A DNA stretch of 64,000 nt from Clostridiaceae bacterium (GTDB lineage Bacteria > Bacillota > Clostridia > Lachnospirales > Lachnospiraceae). This document shows positions 1-8,820 of this stretch, piece by piece. Made by a program: the position numbers and the translations under genes. The stretch is from NCBI GenBank assembly GCA_902362865.1, contig CABIYE010000002.1, positions 248,001 through 312,000 on the forward strand, written 5' to 3'. The notes beneath the pieces were generated by a model, which did not search any database, was not told the origin of the DNA, and was given only the letters and a program-made list of their open reading frames with translations. The stretch's first letter is position 1. Each line of letters starts with the position of its first letter.

Positions 1-696
1 TGCGGCCACGCTGCGGATGCCCTCTGTTCTGACATCTTCAAACTGCAGGTGGTTTGGTATCACTGTTCTCTGGGAAATCACGAAGCCTGCGGCTCCGTAA
101 CGTGATTCCGATACCGCCTGCTCCATGTTGGTATGGTTTAATACAGGGTTCTTCGGTTCGCTCTTGCTTGCCGCCCCTACATACCAGAGTGCGTTCATCT
201 CCCGGTGTATCAGTATCCTTCGGATGTGGGAGCGTGTATTTTTTACCCTCTGGATGATCGACAGGAAGTATTCCGTGATTTCCTCGGTCATCTGAGCGTT
301 CGTTATGATGTCGAATGTTCCGGGCGTGTATGGCGGCTCATCATAATCGAACCACTCCACAATATTGCCCTCTCCGAATACGATCTCTATCAGTTCAGAT
401 ACTGCACTCGGCGTTCCTGCTTTGGTGTGCCATAACAGCGTCCGCTTGATGATGCTGCGCTTGGTTTCTATGTCCATGCTTTCTTGGTAGTACGGTGTTC
501 GCAGTTCCACCGCCAGTACATCCAGTATCTTCTCCGGCAGTTCTTCAATGACAGCCACGGTTCTTGTTCTATCTGCGAGTTGCACAATCTTTTTCACTTG
601 TTGCTGCAGAGCGTAACTGATGCAATGTGTTTCGATGTCCTGTTTCATCGCAATGGGGAGGATATCGGTTAACTGTCCGTCTTTGAATTTAATCAT
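1..696 (-). CDS. Phage tail protein I (P2 gpI-like), partial
   Basis: The frame is open from an ATG at 696 to the window edge, so the C-terminus is outside and about 232 residues are visible. The N-terminus reads MIKFKDGQLTDILP and the body contains an ETKRSIIKRTLLWHTKAGTP stretch, typical of the P2 tail protein I family. That protein caps the baseplate wedge next to gpJ. Its start overlaps the stop of the baseplate J gene by 8 nt, the usual J-I arrangement, which implies translational coupling. Family assignment rests on motif recall and order; tail fibre genes would be expected next, outside the window. Confidence 0.8.
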   Translation of the reverse strand, partial: MIKFKDGQLTDILPIAMKQDIETHCISYALQQQVKKIVQLADRTRTVAVIEELPEKILDVLAVELRTPYYQESMDIETKRSIIKRTLLWHTKAGTPSAVSELIEIVFGEGNIVEWFDYDEPPYTPGTFDIITNAQMTEEITEYFLSIIQRVKNTRSHIRRILIHREMNALWYVGAASKSEPKNPVLNHTNMEQAVSESRYGAAGFVISQRTVIPNHLQFEDVRTEGIRSVAA

Positions 697-1831
697 CCTC
701 TAACCCTCCATATGCGACCGTCTTGGTTTTCATCCTTGCCACCGTGTTCCCTGCTACCGGAGTAAAGACAGGAGATGTGACATCGCACCTCTTTGCCCCT
801 GCGGCTATGATCCTTTTTATTAATTCCGATGGGTTGATATCTCTGCCGATAGTATAAGTCTGCCACTGGATATATTCCGTTATCGCTGTATCAACCGCAT
901 TCTGAATGCTTTCCGACTTTGCCATGTCGCTCTTATTGATGTAATATGCCAGTTCAATGTCAAATGACTGTTGCTCTGGTGCGAGGACATCGACTTTGTC
1001 TGTAAGAGGTCGAATGTTTTCATCCTTCAGAAAATCTTTCAAATTATCGATCATGGTCTGCGTTGGAATATCTCCGTCTGCAACAAGGAATCGAATTTCC
1101 ACTTCTGTCGGTGCGGGACTTAAAACCCTTACGCTTGTGATGCTTTGGTTGAAAGCCTTTGTGTAATATTCGTATGCATCATCCGGACCGGCTACAGAGT
1201 AACTGCTCGGTGCGATGTAGATTCTTTCCGCAAGTGCTTCATCATCCTCAATGTCCGCACCTCCTGTCGTGACTTCTAAATTCTCCACGCTGTCAATGTA
1301 AGGAAGTGAATCTACTAGAATGTTTATCTCTCCGATTGCGATTCCGTTTCCGCTATTTCCATCCGTCTGACAGGTGCATGGGATATCCACATAAGTATCC
1401 CCGGCTTTTACCTCTCCGTACTCGTCTGTCTCGAAGTACATTTCTCCATTGGTCACTCTTGTTCCTGCAGGAATGGTTTTCGTTTCTTCCATTGCTGCGG
1501 ATAGAGTAAATCTTACCGTTGTAACCGATGGCTGTGCGTCCAGTCTTGTAATTCCACGAATGGCTGCGAGGTTATCCATATAACCACCGTAGCTGTATTT
1601 TAGTAAATCCTGCTTTCCCGCCCTGTCGACATATAGTAAAGCCTGAAATATTTGAATGGAGCACGCATAGAGTAAAAGTGCCGCAGGATCTGCTCTTCTT
1701 AATTTGCACGGCTTTCCTGTTAACGCTTCATACCGTTCCTCGTAGTCGAGCTGCATCTGTGATTGTATGTCATCCAATGTGATGTCATCTATGAAACTGA
1801 TTTCTGGCAAGTTATCCAATTCTGCTATCAT
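689..1831 (-). CDS. Baseplate J-like protein
   Basis: This 380-residue protein matches the baseplate J family (P2 gpJ, Mu gp47), which builds the outer wedge of a contractile-tail baseplate. The N-terminal part (LPEISFIDDITLDDIQ) and the central VTTGGADIEDDEALAERIYI segment are characteristic; in this family the central region precedes a domain repeated in several baseplate proteins. The length is normal. It overlaps the upstream W-like gene by 4 nt and the downstream I-like gene by 8 nt, so the three are translationally coupled. No frameshift or truncation is seen. Confidence 0.9.
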   Translation of the reverse strand: MIAELDNLPEISFIDDITLDDIQSQMQLDYEERYEALTGKPCKLRRADPAALLLYACSIQIFQALLYVDRAGKQDLLKYSYGGYMDNLAAIRGITRLDAQPSVTTVRFTLSAAMEETKTIPAGTRVTNGEMYFETDEYGEVKAGDTYVDIPCTCQTDGNSGNGIAIGEINILVDSLPYIDSVENLEVTTGGADIEDDEALAERIYIAPSSYSVAGPDDAYEYYTKAFNQSITSVRVLSPAPTEVEIRFLVADGDIPTQTMIDNLKDFLKDENIRPLTDKVDVLAPEQQSFDIELAYYINKSDMAKSESIQNAVDTAITEYIQWQTYTIGRDINPSELIKRIIAAGAKRCDVTSPVFTPVAGNTVARMKTKTVAYGGLEDD

Positions 1832-2139
1832 GACATATCCCTCCTCTCTACATGAATTTTTACATCCATTTTCTCCATTGGGTCAGTGGAGCAGTTTTCC
1901 ACGTTTGCAATGGTAATTTCTGGGATGTATGTTTCTACTTTTTCTTCCAGTTCAATGGCGAGCACGTTTGCCGCTTCGTTCGGAATCATTGACAGGAACT
2001 CTCCTGCCAGTCCGAATCCACGACTTCCCGGTATTGTTCCTTCCGTTGTAAGGATGAGGGATTTTAACTCTGTATCAATCCTTCCAATATCTACGTCATT
2101 CCCTGCGTTTGCGATACTGATTGTATTGACTTCTTTCAT
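1828..2139 (-). CDS. Baseplate W-like protein (gp25 family)
   Basis: A 103-residue protein with the GPW/gp25 layout: a short N-terminal strand region, then LSMIPNEAANVLAIELEEKVETYIPEI split over two helices, and a C-terminal VKIHVERRD. In P2 and T4 this family (gpW, gp25) has a lysozyme-like fold and nucleates sheath assembly at the baseplate. The segment SLILTTEGTIPGSRGFG is typical of the family. Its stop overlaps the J gene start by 4 nt. Length and position between the spike gene and J agree with P2-like baseplate order. Confidence 0.85.
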   Translation of the reverse strand: MKEVNTISIANAGNDVDIGRIDTELKSLILTTEGTIPGSRGFGLAGEFLSMIPNEAANVLAIELEEKVETYIPEITIANVENCSTDPMEKMDVKIHVERRDMS

Positions 2140-2150
2140 TCGCCGCCTCC

Positions 2151-2546
2151 TTAGTTATATTCCGAAAATGTAAGGGAGCATTTCGCCTTAACCAGTTCGC
2201 CGCCCTTCCAGATTTCATCCCACGTCTCGCTGATATTCTCCAATGCCATCTTTCCACTCCCAACTTTCCTGCCGCCGATATATAAATAATCCACCACCCC
2301 GGTTTCTGCAGCCTTTTCAAGTGTTGTTATGGTTGCCCTTGGTTTTACTCCCTGCTCCGCTGCTAGGACGATATCGAACGTTACACTAGACGCATCGGGG
2401 CCGGCGAATTCTCCCTTTGGCTTTTTACCGACAATCGGATGGCTTTTCCATCTGCCGGATACTGTTCTTTTGAAGTCTGAAAAAGTCAGAACTTTGTTGG
2501 ATGTCACTTCAAATTTTATTGTCTTTCCCCAGTTCCCTATTGCCAT
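2151..2546 (-). CDS. Phage tail protein, P2 gpU-like
   Basis: A 131-residue protein that begins MAIGNWGKTIKFEVTSNKVL and contains GRWKSHPIVGKKPKGEFAGP followed by VTFDIVLAAEQGVKPRATI. This matches the P2 GpU family, which acts at the tail tube end or completion step and often sits among the baseplate genes of clostridial myophages. The C-terminus (YIGGRKVGSGKMALENISET) is also typical. The start has a good ribosome binding site and lies 12 nt after the spike gene stop. Its exact structural role in this phage is inferred from the family. Confidence 0.75.
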   Translation of the reverse strand: MAIGNWGKTIKFEVTSNKVLTFSDFKRTVSGRWKSHPIVGKKPKGEFAGPDASSVTFDIVLAAEQGVKPRATITTLEKAAETGVVDYLYIGGRKVGSGKMALENISETWDEIWKGGELVKAKCSLTFSEYN

Positions 2547-2558
2547 CTGCCTGTCTCC

Positions 2559-2978
2559 TTACACTTTTGCTTCAACAGAACCCATTCTTTTTTCCAAGTC
2601 CGCAATCCTGCTGATAATGCTTCCCAGTGTCGAGGTTGCTTTTTGGTCATGGAACATGATGTTTCCGCCGCTGTACTGAATGTATGCTTCTCCGAAAGCA
2701 CTCCCCAATTCTTTTCGGAATACGTTCTTTCCGCTGATTGGCGGCTTGTTTCCTTCGTTCCAGTATTTCCCCATTACCACACCTGCGCTTTGTCCGTTGG
2801 ATAAATGGAGCACCAGAACCTCTTTCCCAATCTCCGGCATCTTGTATTCGTCTGCCATGGAAAACACGGGGAATTTGTCCGTTGTGGAATCATCCATGTC
2901 CGGGTATGTAACACTAATCATTCCGTTTTCGTAATCTATGGATGAGACTTTTCCGAGTCTTATCAGTTTCTCTGCCAT
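2559..2978 (-). CDS. Baseplate assembly protein V-like (tail spike)
   Basis: A 139-residue protein with an OB-fold N-terminus (IRLGKVSSIDYENGMISVTY and DKFPVFSMADEYKMPEIGKE). It is followed by EVLVLHLSNGQSAGVVMGKY, the hallmark of the phage baseplate V/gp5 family, and a C-terminal coiled coil (ISRIADLEKRMGSVEAKV). These proteins form the central membrane-piercing spike. It lies just downstream of the hub (D-like) gene, as in P2-like tails. The protein is short and has no lysozyme domain or long beta-helix, which is common in gut clostridial prophages. Confidence 0.85.
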   Translation of the reverse strand: MAEKLIRLGKVSSIDYENGMISVTYPDMDDSTTDKFPVFSMADEYKMPEIGKEVLVLHLSNGQSAGVVMGKYWNEGNKPPISGKNVFRKELGSAFGEAYIQYSGGNIMFHDQKATSTLGSIISRIADLEKRMGSVEAKV

Positions 2979-2990
2979 TTCGATGCCTCC

Positions 2991-4274
2991 TTAGTCGAAT
3001 GTTCCTTCATCAACCCATCCGTAAACATTTGAACTACTATTTGTATGAACGAGGTGCCATGGGTGTGCTTTTCCATTTCCTGCACAGTTTGGCCCAAGAG
3101 TGATTTTAGCCTGCCCTGCTCTCGCCGGGTAACCTCTCGAACCGGGCCATGATGATACATAGTGCGTACCACCGTGAAAGTTTACGATATCTCCAACCTT
3201 GTACGTTTTCTTCGCTGTTGCTTGTGCCTTCGGTTTTGACTTTGGTGTGTATGTAAGCCTTTTCTGGCATTTATGCAGTTCGATGTTCTGTGTCGTACCG
3301 GAATCTGTGACCTCTGTTGTTACTTTGTCTACGAAATATTTTCCGTTGGCTTTGCCCATGCCTGATATCGTGACGCAGATTCCTGCACATATCTTTGGGT
3401 TGGCCCATATCTTTCCAGTCATCGTAGTCGCACCCTCGTTTGACTGATTGACCTTTGCTGCCGCCATATAATATGCGGTGTCGTAATCATCCGCAGTCTC
3501 TGTGATTTTGAGGACACGGCTTCCGGATGCGTTCTCTTTCTTTAGTCCGAGATAAACACTGACTTCGTCATTGTTTTTTCCCGATTTATAGGATATTCTC
3601 GCCCCGGTATACGTTCCTTCGAGTGCGTCTATATAGTCCCATTCGTCATCAATGAATGATGCTCTGGTAAGGGTTGCTGTTGCTTTTTTCTTTTCCTGCG
3701 CTGTCTGGTCATATATCACAATTTTATTATTAAAGACTTTCATAGAAAGTCCGTATTTCTGGCAGATACTGTAAAGGAATGCGCTGTCTGTTTTATCGGA
3801 TTGCTCAATACTTGCAATCTTGATACTTGGTCCGCTGTATGATAGTGACAGGCTGTACCTTTTTGCAATCTCCTGCGCTATTTTCTTGATAGTTACGTTC
3901 TTCCATGTCTTTGTTCGTTCCCTTGTCTTAAAGGAATCTTTCGCAGGAGTCGATACCCCTCCGATGGTGGTTTCCAATGGTCCGCCAGAGAACTTTACCT
4001 CATCGCACACGAAAGTGCCGCAATTCAGCGACAGGTTTGTTCCGTCTTTGTTCCAGTCTTTAAATGTGATACTGCCTTTGATTTTATCGCCCTTGGTTGG
4101 GTACCATTTGTTCAGCCACTTCATGTCTATGTTCTGGAGTTTCAGGCTGATAGTATCGCTACTCCCGGATGCGACATCCTCGTAGCTGACGCTCTTTAAG
4201 TATTCAGCCAGTTTCGTGCTGACATTCTTCCCATTAAAGGAAAGGCTTGGAACGGCTTTTCTTGCGTTACTCAT
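2991..4274 (-). CDS. Baseplate hub protein (late control D-like) with C-terminal SH3-like module
   Basis: A 427-residue protein. Residues 1-340 match the phage late control D/hub family (gp27-like): VSYEDVASGSSDTISLKLQN, WKNVTIKKIAQEIAKRYSLS, FLYSICQKYGLSMKVFNNKI. Residues about 355-427 form a separate module (TYKVGDIVNFHGGTHYVSS ... AHPWHLVHTNSSSNVYGWVD) resembling SH3-like wall-binding repeats found at the end of clostridial phage endolysins and tail proteins. It overlaps the X-like LysM gene by 8 nt. The family places it as the baseplate hub that anchors the spike; the wall-binding role of the C-terminus is inferred. Confidence 0.8.
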   Translation of the reverse strand: MSNARKAVPSLSFNGKNVSTKLAEYLKSVSYEDVASGSSDTISLKLQNIDMKWLNKWYPTKGDKIKGSITFKDWNKDGTNLSLNCGTFVCDEVKFSGGPLETTIGGVSTPAKDSFKTRERTKTWKNVTIKKIAQEIAKRYSLSLSYSGPSIKIASIEQSDKTDSAFLYSICQKYGLSMKVFNNKIVIYDQTAQEKKKATATLTRASFIDDEWDYIDALEGTYTGARISYKSGKNNDEVSVYLGLKKENASGSRVLKITETADDYDTAYYMAAAKVNQSNEGATTMTGKIWANPKICAGICVTISGMGKANGKYFVDKVTTEVTDSGTTQNIELHKCQKRLTYTPKSKPKAQATAKKTYKVGDIVNFHGGTHYVSSWPGSRGYPARAGQAKITLGPNCAGNGKAHPWHLVHTNSSSNVYGWVDEGTFD

Positions 4275-4527
4275 CGTCCTCGCCCTCCTCTACGGATGAA
4301 TAGGTTTCCTCGTTTTCATCGGTATCCTGTCGCCAGAACACCGTGTCGCTGTCATCGTATCCATCTGGTATTTCCGGCACGTTGATTACTGTGCCGGATG
4401 GGAGAATCAGATAGTCGACCAATGGCTTGTTTGCATCCGCAAGCAGTTTCATATATCTTTCGTGTCCATACAGTCTGTATGCTATTAAATCCCAAGTGTC
4501 CCCTTGGATGGTCGTGTATGTTCCCAT
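4267..4527 (-). CDS. Tail protein X-like (LysM fold)
   Basis: An 86-residue protein that reads TYTTIQGDTWDLIAYRLYGH, then LLADANKPLVDYLILPSGTV and INVPEI. This is the compact LysM-type fold of the P2 GpX family, found between tape measure and hub genes. The C-terminal 25 residues are very acidic (EENEETYSSVEEGEDDE type), which is unusual but not rare in small tail proteins. It overlaps the hub gene by 8 nt and starts 12 nt after the tape measure stop. The fold suggests that it binds peptidoglycan or stabilises the baseplate. Confidence 0.8.
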   Translation of the reverse strand: MGTYTTIQGDTWDLIAYRLYGHERYMKLLADANKPLVDYLILPSGTVINVPEIPDGYDDSDTVFWRQDTDENEETYSSVEEGEDDE

Positions 4528-4538
4528 GCTCCTGCCTC

Positions 4539-7500
4539 CTATGCGAATGATACCCGCTTATTCTTGCGCAGGTATTCTTTCATCATTTTTTCAAATTCTT
4601 TCTGGCTCATGCTGTTGGCTTCTACAATATCTTCCTTGCTCGGTGCTTCGCCTTCGAAGTGATATGTTGGACTGAATACAAAGGTTGGATTCTTATCTGT
4701 ATCTCCAGTCTGGTTCCTTGTTCTTATGCCTTCCCCGGACAACGTTCCAATTGTTTCTCCGAGTACGGCACTTCTTGTTACTGTTGTTTCCGGCGTTTCG
4801 ATGCTCTTGGTCTGTAGGTTTGTTTCTGTTACTGGTTGTGCCAGTGAAGAGACCGCTGCACTTTTAACCAGTCCGCTGTTCTTTTCCATTCCGGCTGCGA
4901 GTCCTTCGTCCACATACTGCCCGGATTTCATCATGACTCTAGATGGCGAGTGTATCTGTAATGCGGAGTTTACAGCCGCCGCTGCTTGCTGTGCGATGCT
5001 TCTTGCCGCTGCCACCGCTGCGGCTCCTTTAGCTCTGATGCCAGATTCCAGTCCTGCCATCATGTTGTATCCTGCGGAGTAAAGATTTACGCCTGCGAAC
5101 GCCGACTGGATTCCGCTTGCTGTGGAGCGTGAACTTGCCACGATTCTTGCGCCGCTTGATATAAACACAGCCACCATTCGACTGGTGCTTGTTGTTGTAA
5201 TCGTCACAATCTGAACCATTCCTGCTGTTGTTGCCGCCTGCGTCTGCGTCATGCCTGTTCGGACGCTCGTGGTTACCATCAGCATTCCTGCTGTCATGCT
5301 CGCTGTGACGGACGCCATTCCTGTGCTTACTGCCGCTTCCATTTGGGCTACTCCGGCTGATATTGCACTTGCCCCTGCGAATGCAGTTACCAGTGACGTG
5401 AATGCCATCTGCGTTGCTGTGATGCGTGCAGACATTCCTGTAAGTGCTTGGTTAGTACCTATGAGTGCTGCTTGCAAAACCATCATTCCGGTTGCTGCCT
5501 GCATGGTAGGTGCTGCCAACGCTGTCATTGCTGTTGCCGCAGGCGTTATTCCCGTAGCTAGTCTCGTAAATAATGTTGCCATCAAAGTGGCAGTTACATT
5601 CATTGTTGTTGCATTCGCCTTAAACACGAGCATCGCTGTATTTAGCATAGTCATTGTTGCTGTTGCCATGGTAATCATTGCCGCCATCGCTGTCAGTGAT
5701 GCCACGATTAATACCAGAGCCGCTGCCAACGCTGCGGATGGCACGCTTGCTGCCACTGCTGCCGCCGCAAACGGAACGAGCGCTGCGGTCGGTGCCGCCA
5801 GGGATGCAGCCAGTTTCGCCATGCTAGTAACCATTCCCTTGGATGAACTTTTTAGGGATTTCATGCTCTCTGCCGCAGTTTTTCCCATGGTCGCCATAAT
5901 TGCGATAGCCGCTCCAATTGCAACCATTTCAACCGCCAACGGCGCAAATGCCACGTCTGCTGCGACTGCGGCTAATGCCAGTGCTGCGAATCCCAATGCA
6001 GCCGCAGCTGCTCCGACACCTGCTATTGCCGCCCCGACTGCAAACATGGTCATGGATACGCCCAGTGCCATGATTGCCGCTGATCCGCTCAATCCGTATG
6101 CTGCCAGTTGCGGAAGGACTCCTGCGATGACCGTCAGTGCCGCCGCTCCTACAAGAGCCGCTGCGTTCACAACAAGCAGACCTGCTCCTACGACTACCAG
6201 TGCCGCTCCAAATGCCGCCAGTGCCGCTGCCCCTGCGAGCAGTAGTGGTGCGAGCAATCCTGCCACTGCTGCAAATGCCAGTATTCCCACTGCGAGCAGT
6301 GCCATTGCTATCTGCGCTCCAGGTCCTGCCGCCGCCAGTTGCATTGCTGCCTGTACCATGATGAGCATCCCAGTTGCTGCGAGAATGATTCCTGCGCCGA
6401 ATGCCACCAGTCCGACTGCCGCCGCTGTCAGCATCGGTCCGAGCAATGCTGCAACTGCCATAAATACCAGTAAGCCTGCGCCCATTCCTGCCAATGCAAC
6501 GATAGCCCCAGTTCCTGCGTTTGACAGCATGATTGCCGATGCTGTCAGTATTGCCATCCCTGCGGCTGCCATAAGGATTGCACCGCCAAATGCAAGCAGT
6601 CCTGGTGTTGCTGTCGCAAGTGTTGTTCCCATTGCCCCTGCGACTGCAAGAAGTGCGATGATGCCGCCTTCCATGAGTGCCAGTGCGACCGTTGCTTCTG
6701 GTCCCGCCTGCGCCAGTTGAACCGCTGCGAATGACATGAGTGCCATTCCTGCGGCTGCCATAAGAATTGCTGCTCCGAATGCAATCAGTCCTTGCTGGCT
6801 TGCTTGCAGTTTTGCCCCCATCTGCGCCGCCACTGCCATCATTGCAATAATCCCGGCAGACATCAGCACGAGTGCTACGGTTACCTCTGGTCCCGACTGC
6901 GTGAGTTCCTTTGCCGCCTGTATGAGAAGCCATACCCCTGCGGCCGCCGCTGCAAACCCGACACCAAATCCAAGTGCGTTCTTTGCCGCCGCTGACATCA
7001 CGGAAGAACTCTTGCTCATTGGGTCAGTCGCCTTTTTCGCTCCGCTTCCAATGGACGCTACGGCTTTTCCGAGTTTTCCAAAGACGCCGACTGCAGTTCC
7101 TGCTATCTTGAACAATTTCCCTATAATCAGAAGCACCGGTCCCGCTGCCGCTGCGATGCCTAGCCATTTTACAATGTTTTTCTGCATGGATGGATCCATG
7201 GCATTAAAGGCATCAATTGCTTTCGTGATGTTATCTACGATCGGTTTTAGATATTCACTGGCTATCTGCCCGATGTTATACTTTAATACATCAAATGAGG
7301 AACCGAGTTTTTCAAGTGACCCTCCCATACCCGACAGGAGGGCGTCTGCCATCTTTTGCGAAGTTCCGCTACATTCTTCCAGTGCGGATGCGTACTCCTG
7401 CACCTGCTCCGGAGCAGCATCTATTAATGTCAGCCACTTAGCCATCTGGTTCTTTCCAAAAATTGCCGAAGCCGCCGCCAGTCTCTCTTCGCTGCTTAAC

Positions 7501-8312
7501 CCTGCAAACGAATCATGCAGCTGCTTCTGGACGTCAACCATGCTCTTCATCGTTCCGTCTGTGTTAAAAATTTCAAGACCGAGTTTCTCCATCCAAGCCG
7601 CTCCGTCCGCTGCAGGACTTGCCAGTCGTGCCAGTCCTGTTTTTAATGCTGTCGCTCCCTCTGAGCCGGAGATGCCTGCATCTCCGAAGATGTCCGTAAT
7701 GGCCGCAAGGTCTGTCATTGACCATCCGACAGAATTACAGATCGGGCCGGCAGTCGCCATGGCTTCAAATAAATCTGTAACTGTCGTGTTTGCCTGCGCC
7801 TGTGCTTTTGACAGGATGTCTGCCGCTGTTGTTGCATAGTCGGCTTCTTTTCCAAACATTTTCAGGGCGTTTCCGAGTCCCCCGGTTACTTCGGACAGAT
7901 CCGTGGCTGTCCCGGCTGCGAGGTTCAAGGCGGGCGTGATCATATCTGCCGCCTGTGATGCGCTAAACCCCTGCCTTGCAAAGTTCAGTGTTGCATCCGC
8001 TGCTTCCTGCATTCCAAACACGGAATTGGCCGCCGCTGATTTTACCGCCGCTTCAAGGTTCGACGCCTCCTCTGCTGACGAACCCATAGTAGCCTGCACG
8101 AGTTTCAATGATTTATCCACATTTCCAAATTCCTGTACGGAACTCACGCCCAATGCCACAATTGGTGCTGTCACGCTTGCGGTCAACATCTTTCCTGCCT
8201 TCGTGAAAGAGTCGCCCATGGAGGTTAAAGTCCGCTGTGCCTGCTTGATGGATGACGAGAAGGAGCTTTCCAGTTTTCCTGCTATTTTTATTGCTACTTT
8301 ATAATCGCTCAT
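4539..8312 (-). CDS. Tail tape measure protein (TP901 family)
   Basis: A 1257-residue tape measure protein, the largest phage gene here. Residues 60-400 carry the TP901 core (NLEAAVKSAAANSVFGMQEA, MSDLAAITDIFGDAGISG-like, MGGSLEKLGSSFDVLKYNIG). Residues 440-900 are almost pure Ala/Met/Gly hydrophobic segments, with an exact 63-residue period in the first part. The C-terminus carries the family motif SALQIHSPSRVMMKSGQYVD. Tape measures set tail length and can insert into the host membrane during DNA entry; the hydrophobic segments fit that. The start is an ATG at 8312, overlapped by the frameshifted chaperone product. The gene is very Ala-rich, so the opposite strand shows long spurious frames. 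Confidence 0.93.
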   Translation of the reverse strand: MSDYKVAIKIAGKLESSFSSSIKQAQRTLTSMGDSFTKAGKMLTASVTAPIVALGVSSVQEFGNVDKSLKLVQATMGSSAEEASNLEAAVKSAAANSVFGMQEAADATLNFARQGFSASQAADMITPALNLAAGTATDLSEVTGGLGNALKMFGKEADYATTAADILSKAQAQANTTVTDLFEAMATAGPICNSVGWSMTDLAAITDIFGDAGISGSEGATALKTGLARLASPAADGAAWMEKLGLEIFNTDGTMKSMVDVQKQLHDSFAGLSSEERLAAASAIFGKNQMAKWLTLIDAAPEQVQEYASALEECSGTSQKMADALLSGMGGSLEKLGSSFDVLKYNIGQIASEYLKPIVDNITKAIDAFNAMDPSMQKNIVKWLGIAAAAGPVLLIIGKLFKIAGTAVGVFGKLGKAVASIGSGAKKATDPMSKSSSVMSAAAKNALGFGVGFAAAAAGVWLLIQAAKELTQSGPEVTVALVLMSAGIIAMMAVAAQMGAKLQASQQGLIAFGAAILMAAAGMALMSFAAVQLAQAGPEATVALALMEGGIIALLAVAGAMGTTLATATPGLLAFGGAILMAAAGMAILTASAIMLSNAGTGAIVALAGMGAGLLVFMAVAALLGPMLTAAAVGLVAFGAGIILAATGMLIMVQAAMQLAAAGPGAQIAMALLAVGILAFAAVAGLLAPLLLAGAAALAAFGAALVVVGAGLLVVNAAALVGAAALTVIAGVLPQLAAYGLSGSAAIMALGVSMTMFAVGAAIAGVGAAAAALGFAALALAAVAADVAFAPLAVEMVAIGAAIAIMATMGKTAAESMKSLKSSSKGMVTSMAKLAASLAAPTAALVPFAAAAVAASVPSAALAAALVLIVASLTAMAAMITMATATMTMLNTAMLVFKANATTMNVTATLMATLFTRLATGITPAATAMTALAAPTMQAATGMMVLQAALIGTNQALTGMSARITATQMAFTSLVTAFAGASAISAGVAQMEAAVSTGMASVTASMTAGMLMVTTSVRTGMTQTQAATTAGMVQIVTITTTSTSRMVAVFISSGARIVASSRSTASGIQSAFAGVNLYSAGYNMMAGLESGIRAKGAAAVAAARSIAQQAAAAVNSALQIHSPSRVMMKSGQYVDEGLAAGMEKNSGLVKSAAVSSLAQPVTETNLQTKSIETPETTVTRSAVLGETIGTLSGEGIRTRNQTGDTDKNPTFVFSPTYHFEGEAPSKEDIVEANSMSQKEFEKMMKEYLRKNKRVSFA
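6138..6893 (-). repeat. 63-residue (189-bp) tandem repeats inside the tape measure gene
   Basis: Hydrophobic units begin with a Gly-containing turn at residues 474 (SGPEVTVAL), 537 (AGPEATVAL), 600 (AGTGAIVAL) and 663 (AGPGAQIAM), an exact 63-residue spacing. Each unit has two Ala/Met/Leu helices with the shared core AILMAAAGMA or a variant. The fourth unit (to about residue 725) is more degenerate. This points to internal duplication, a known way to lengthen a tail. Confidence 0.8.
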
Positions 8313-8807
8313 GGTTCTTCTTGTTTGCCTCCTTCTGGATATCCCTTAAATCTTCACACAGGTCTATAATGTCAAATAATGACAGGCTCAGAATGTAATC
8401 CAAGCCTGTCATCAGATTTTGTGCGAGCAAAATGCACACTTTCCGAAGTTCGGAAGTGTCAGTCAGCTTTATTCCTCTCCGTAGAAAAAACTCGTCACGG
8501 TATTCTTTACTTTAATGGCATCTCTCGGACTGAGTCCCTTGAAGAACTCAATCGGATAGCCTGTTGCGCTTGCCGCGATGATGAGCGTGTAGTGCAGGTC
8601 ATTTTCCGGCATGATTGATACTGTGCCGGATGATGTAAGCACCTTGTTTGCCCGAATCATATCATCTGCAGTGATGTTCTCTAAGCCGGAGAAGTCCAAT
8701 TTGGAAATCTTCTCCCCTTCGAAGTTGTACTCCTTTGTGAGTTTCACGATTTTATCTTCGCTACCGCTCTCTGTTTCGTTTTTCTTGATTTCCTTTACCT
8801 CTGTCAT
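8299..8807 (-). CDS. Tail assembly chaperone, -1 frameshift product (G-T type)
   Basis: The upstream frame (8469-8807) can be extended by a -1 shift at T TTT TTC (8484-8490), giving a 169-residue product that ends at 8299 inside the tape measure start. After the shift it reads LRRGIKLTDTSELRKVCILL and then NLMTGLDYILSLSLFDIIDL, a plausible alpha-helical domain. Lambda gpG/gpGT and P2 gpE/gpE' use the same arrangement immediately upstream of the tape measure gene. In those phages the long form binds the tape measure and the short form binds the tube protein. Position, slippery site and open second frame all agree; translation of the long form is inferred. Confidence 0.8.
8469..8807 (-). CDS. 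Tail assembly chaperone, short form (G-like)
   Basis: A 112-residue protein with an acidic/basic N-terminus (TEVKEIKKNETESGSEDK) followed by IVKLTKEYNFEGEKISKLDF and ITADDMIRANKVL, typical of contractile-tail assembly chaperones (E/G-like). It lies between the tube gene and the tape measure gene, the fixed position of this family. The last coding stretch contains the slippery heptamer and reads SFFYGEE before its stop. It would be the major product, with a fraction of ribosomes shifting to the longer form. Confidence 0.8.
   Translation of the reverse strand: MTEVKEIKKNETESGSEDKIVKLTKEYNFEGEKISKLDFSGLENITADDMIRANKVLTSSGTVSIMPENDLHYTLIIAASATGYPIEFFKGLSPRDAIKVKNTVTSFFYGEE
8484..8490 (-). promoter_or_regulatory. 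Programmed -1 ribosomal frameshift site
   Basis: On the coding strand the heptamer is T TTT TTC in the zero frame, an X XXY YYZ slippery site. It lies 13 nt upstream of the zero-frame stop codon. The -1 frame then stays open for about 60 codons to 8299. No strong downstream hairpin was identified by eye. Confidence 0.75.
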
Positions 8808-8820
8808 GGTTTAATCCTCC

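Noticed and set aside
5251..6720. 489-residue frame on the plus strand
   Set aside because: It lies antisense to the Ala-rich part of the tape measure gene. Its Ala/Ile/Pro composition is the mirror of GCA/GCC/ATG codons there, and it has no ribosome binding site or homology.
5929..7839. Further long frames on both strands inside the tape measure gene
   Set aside because: They are by-products of repeated GC-rich codons; they are Gly/Arg/Ser- or Ala-rich and conflict with the well supported TP901 protein.
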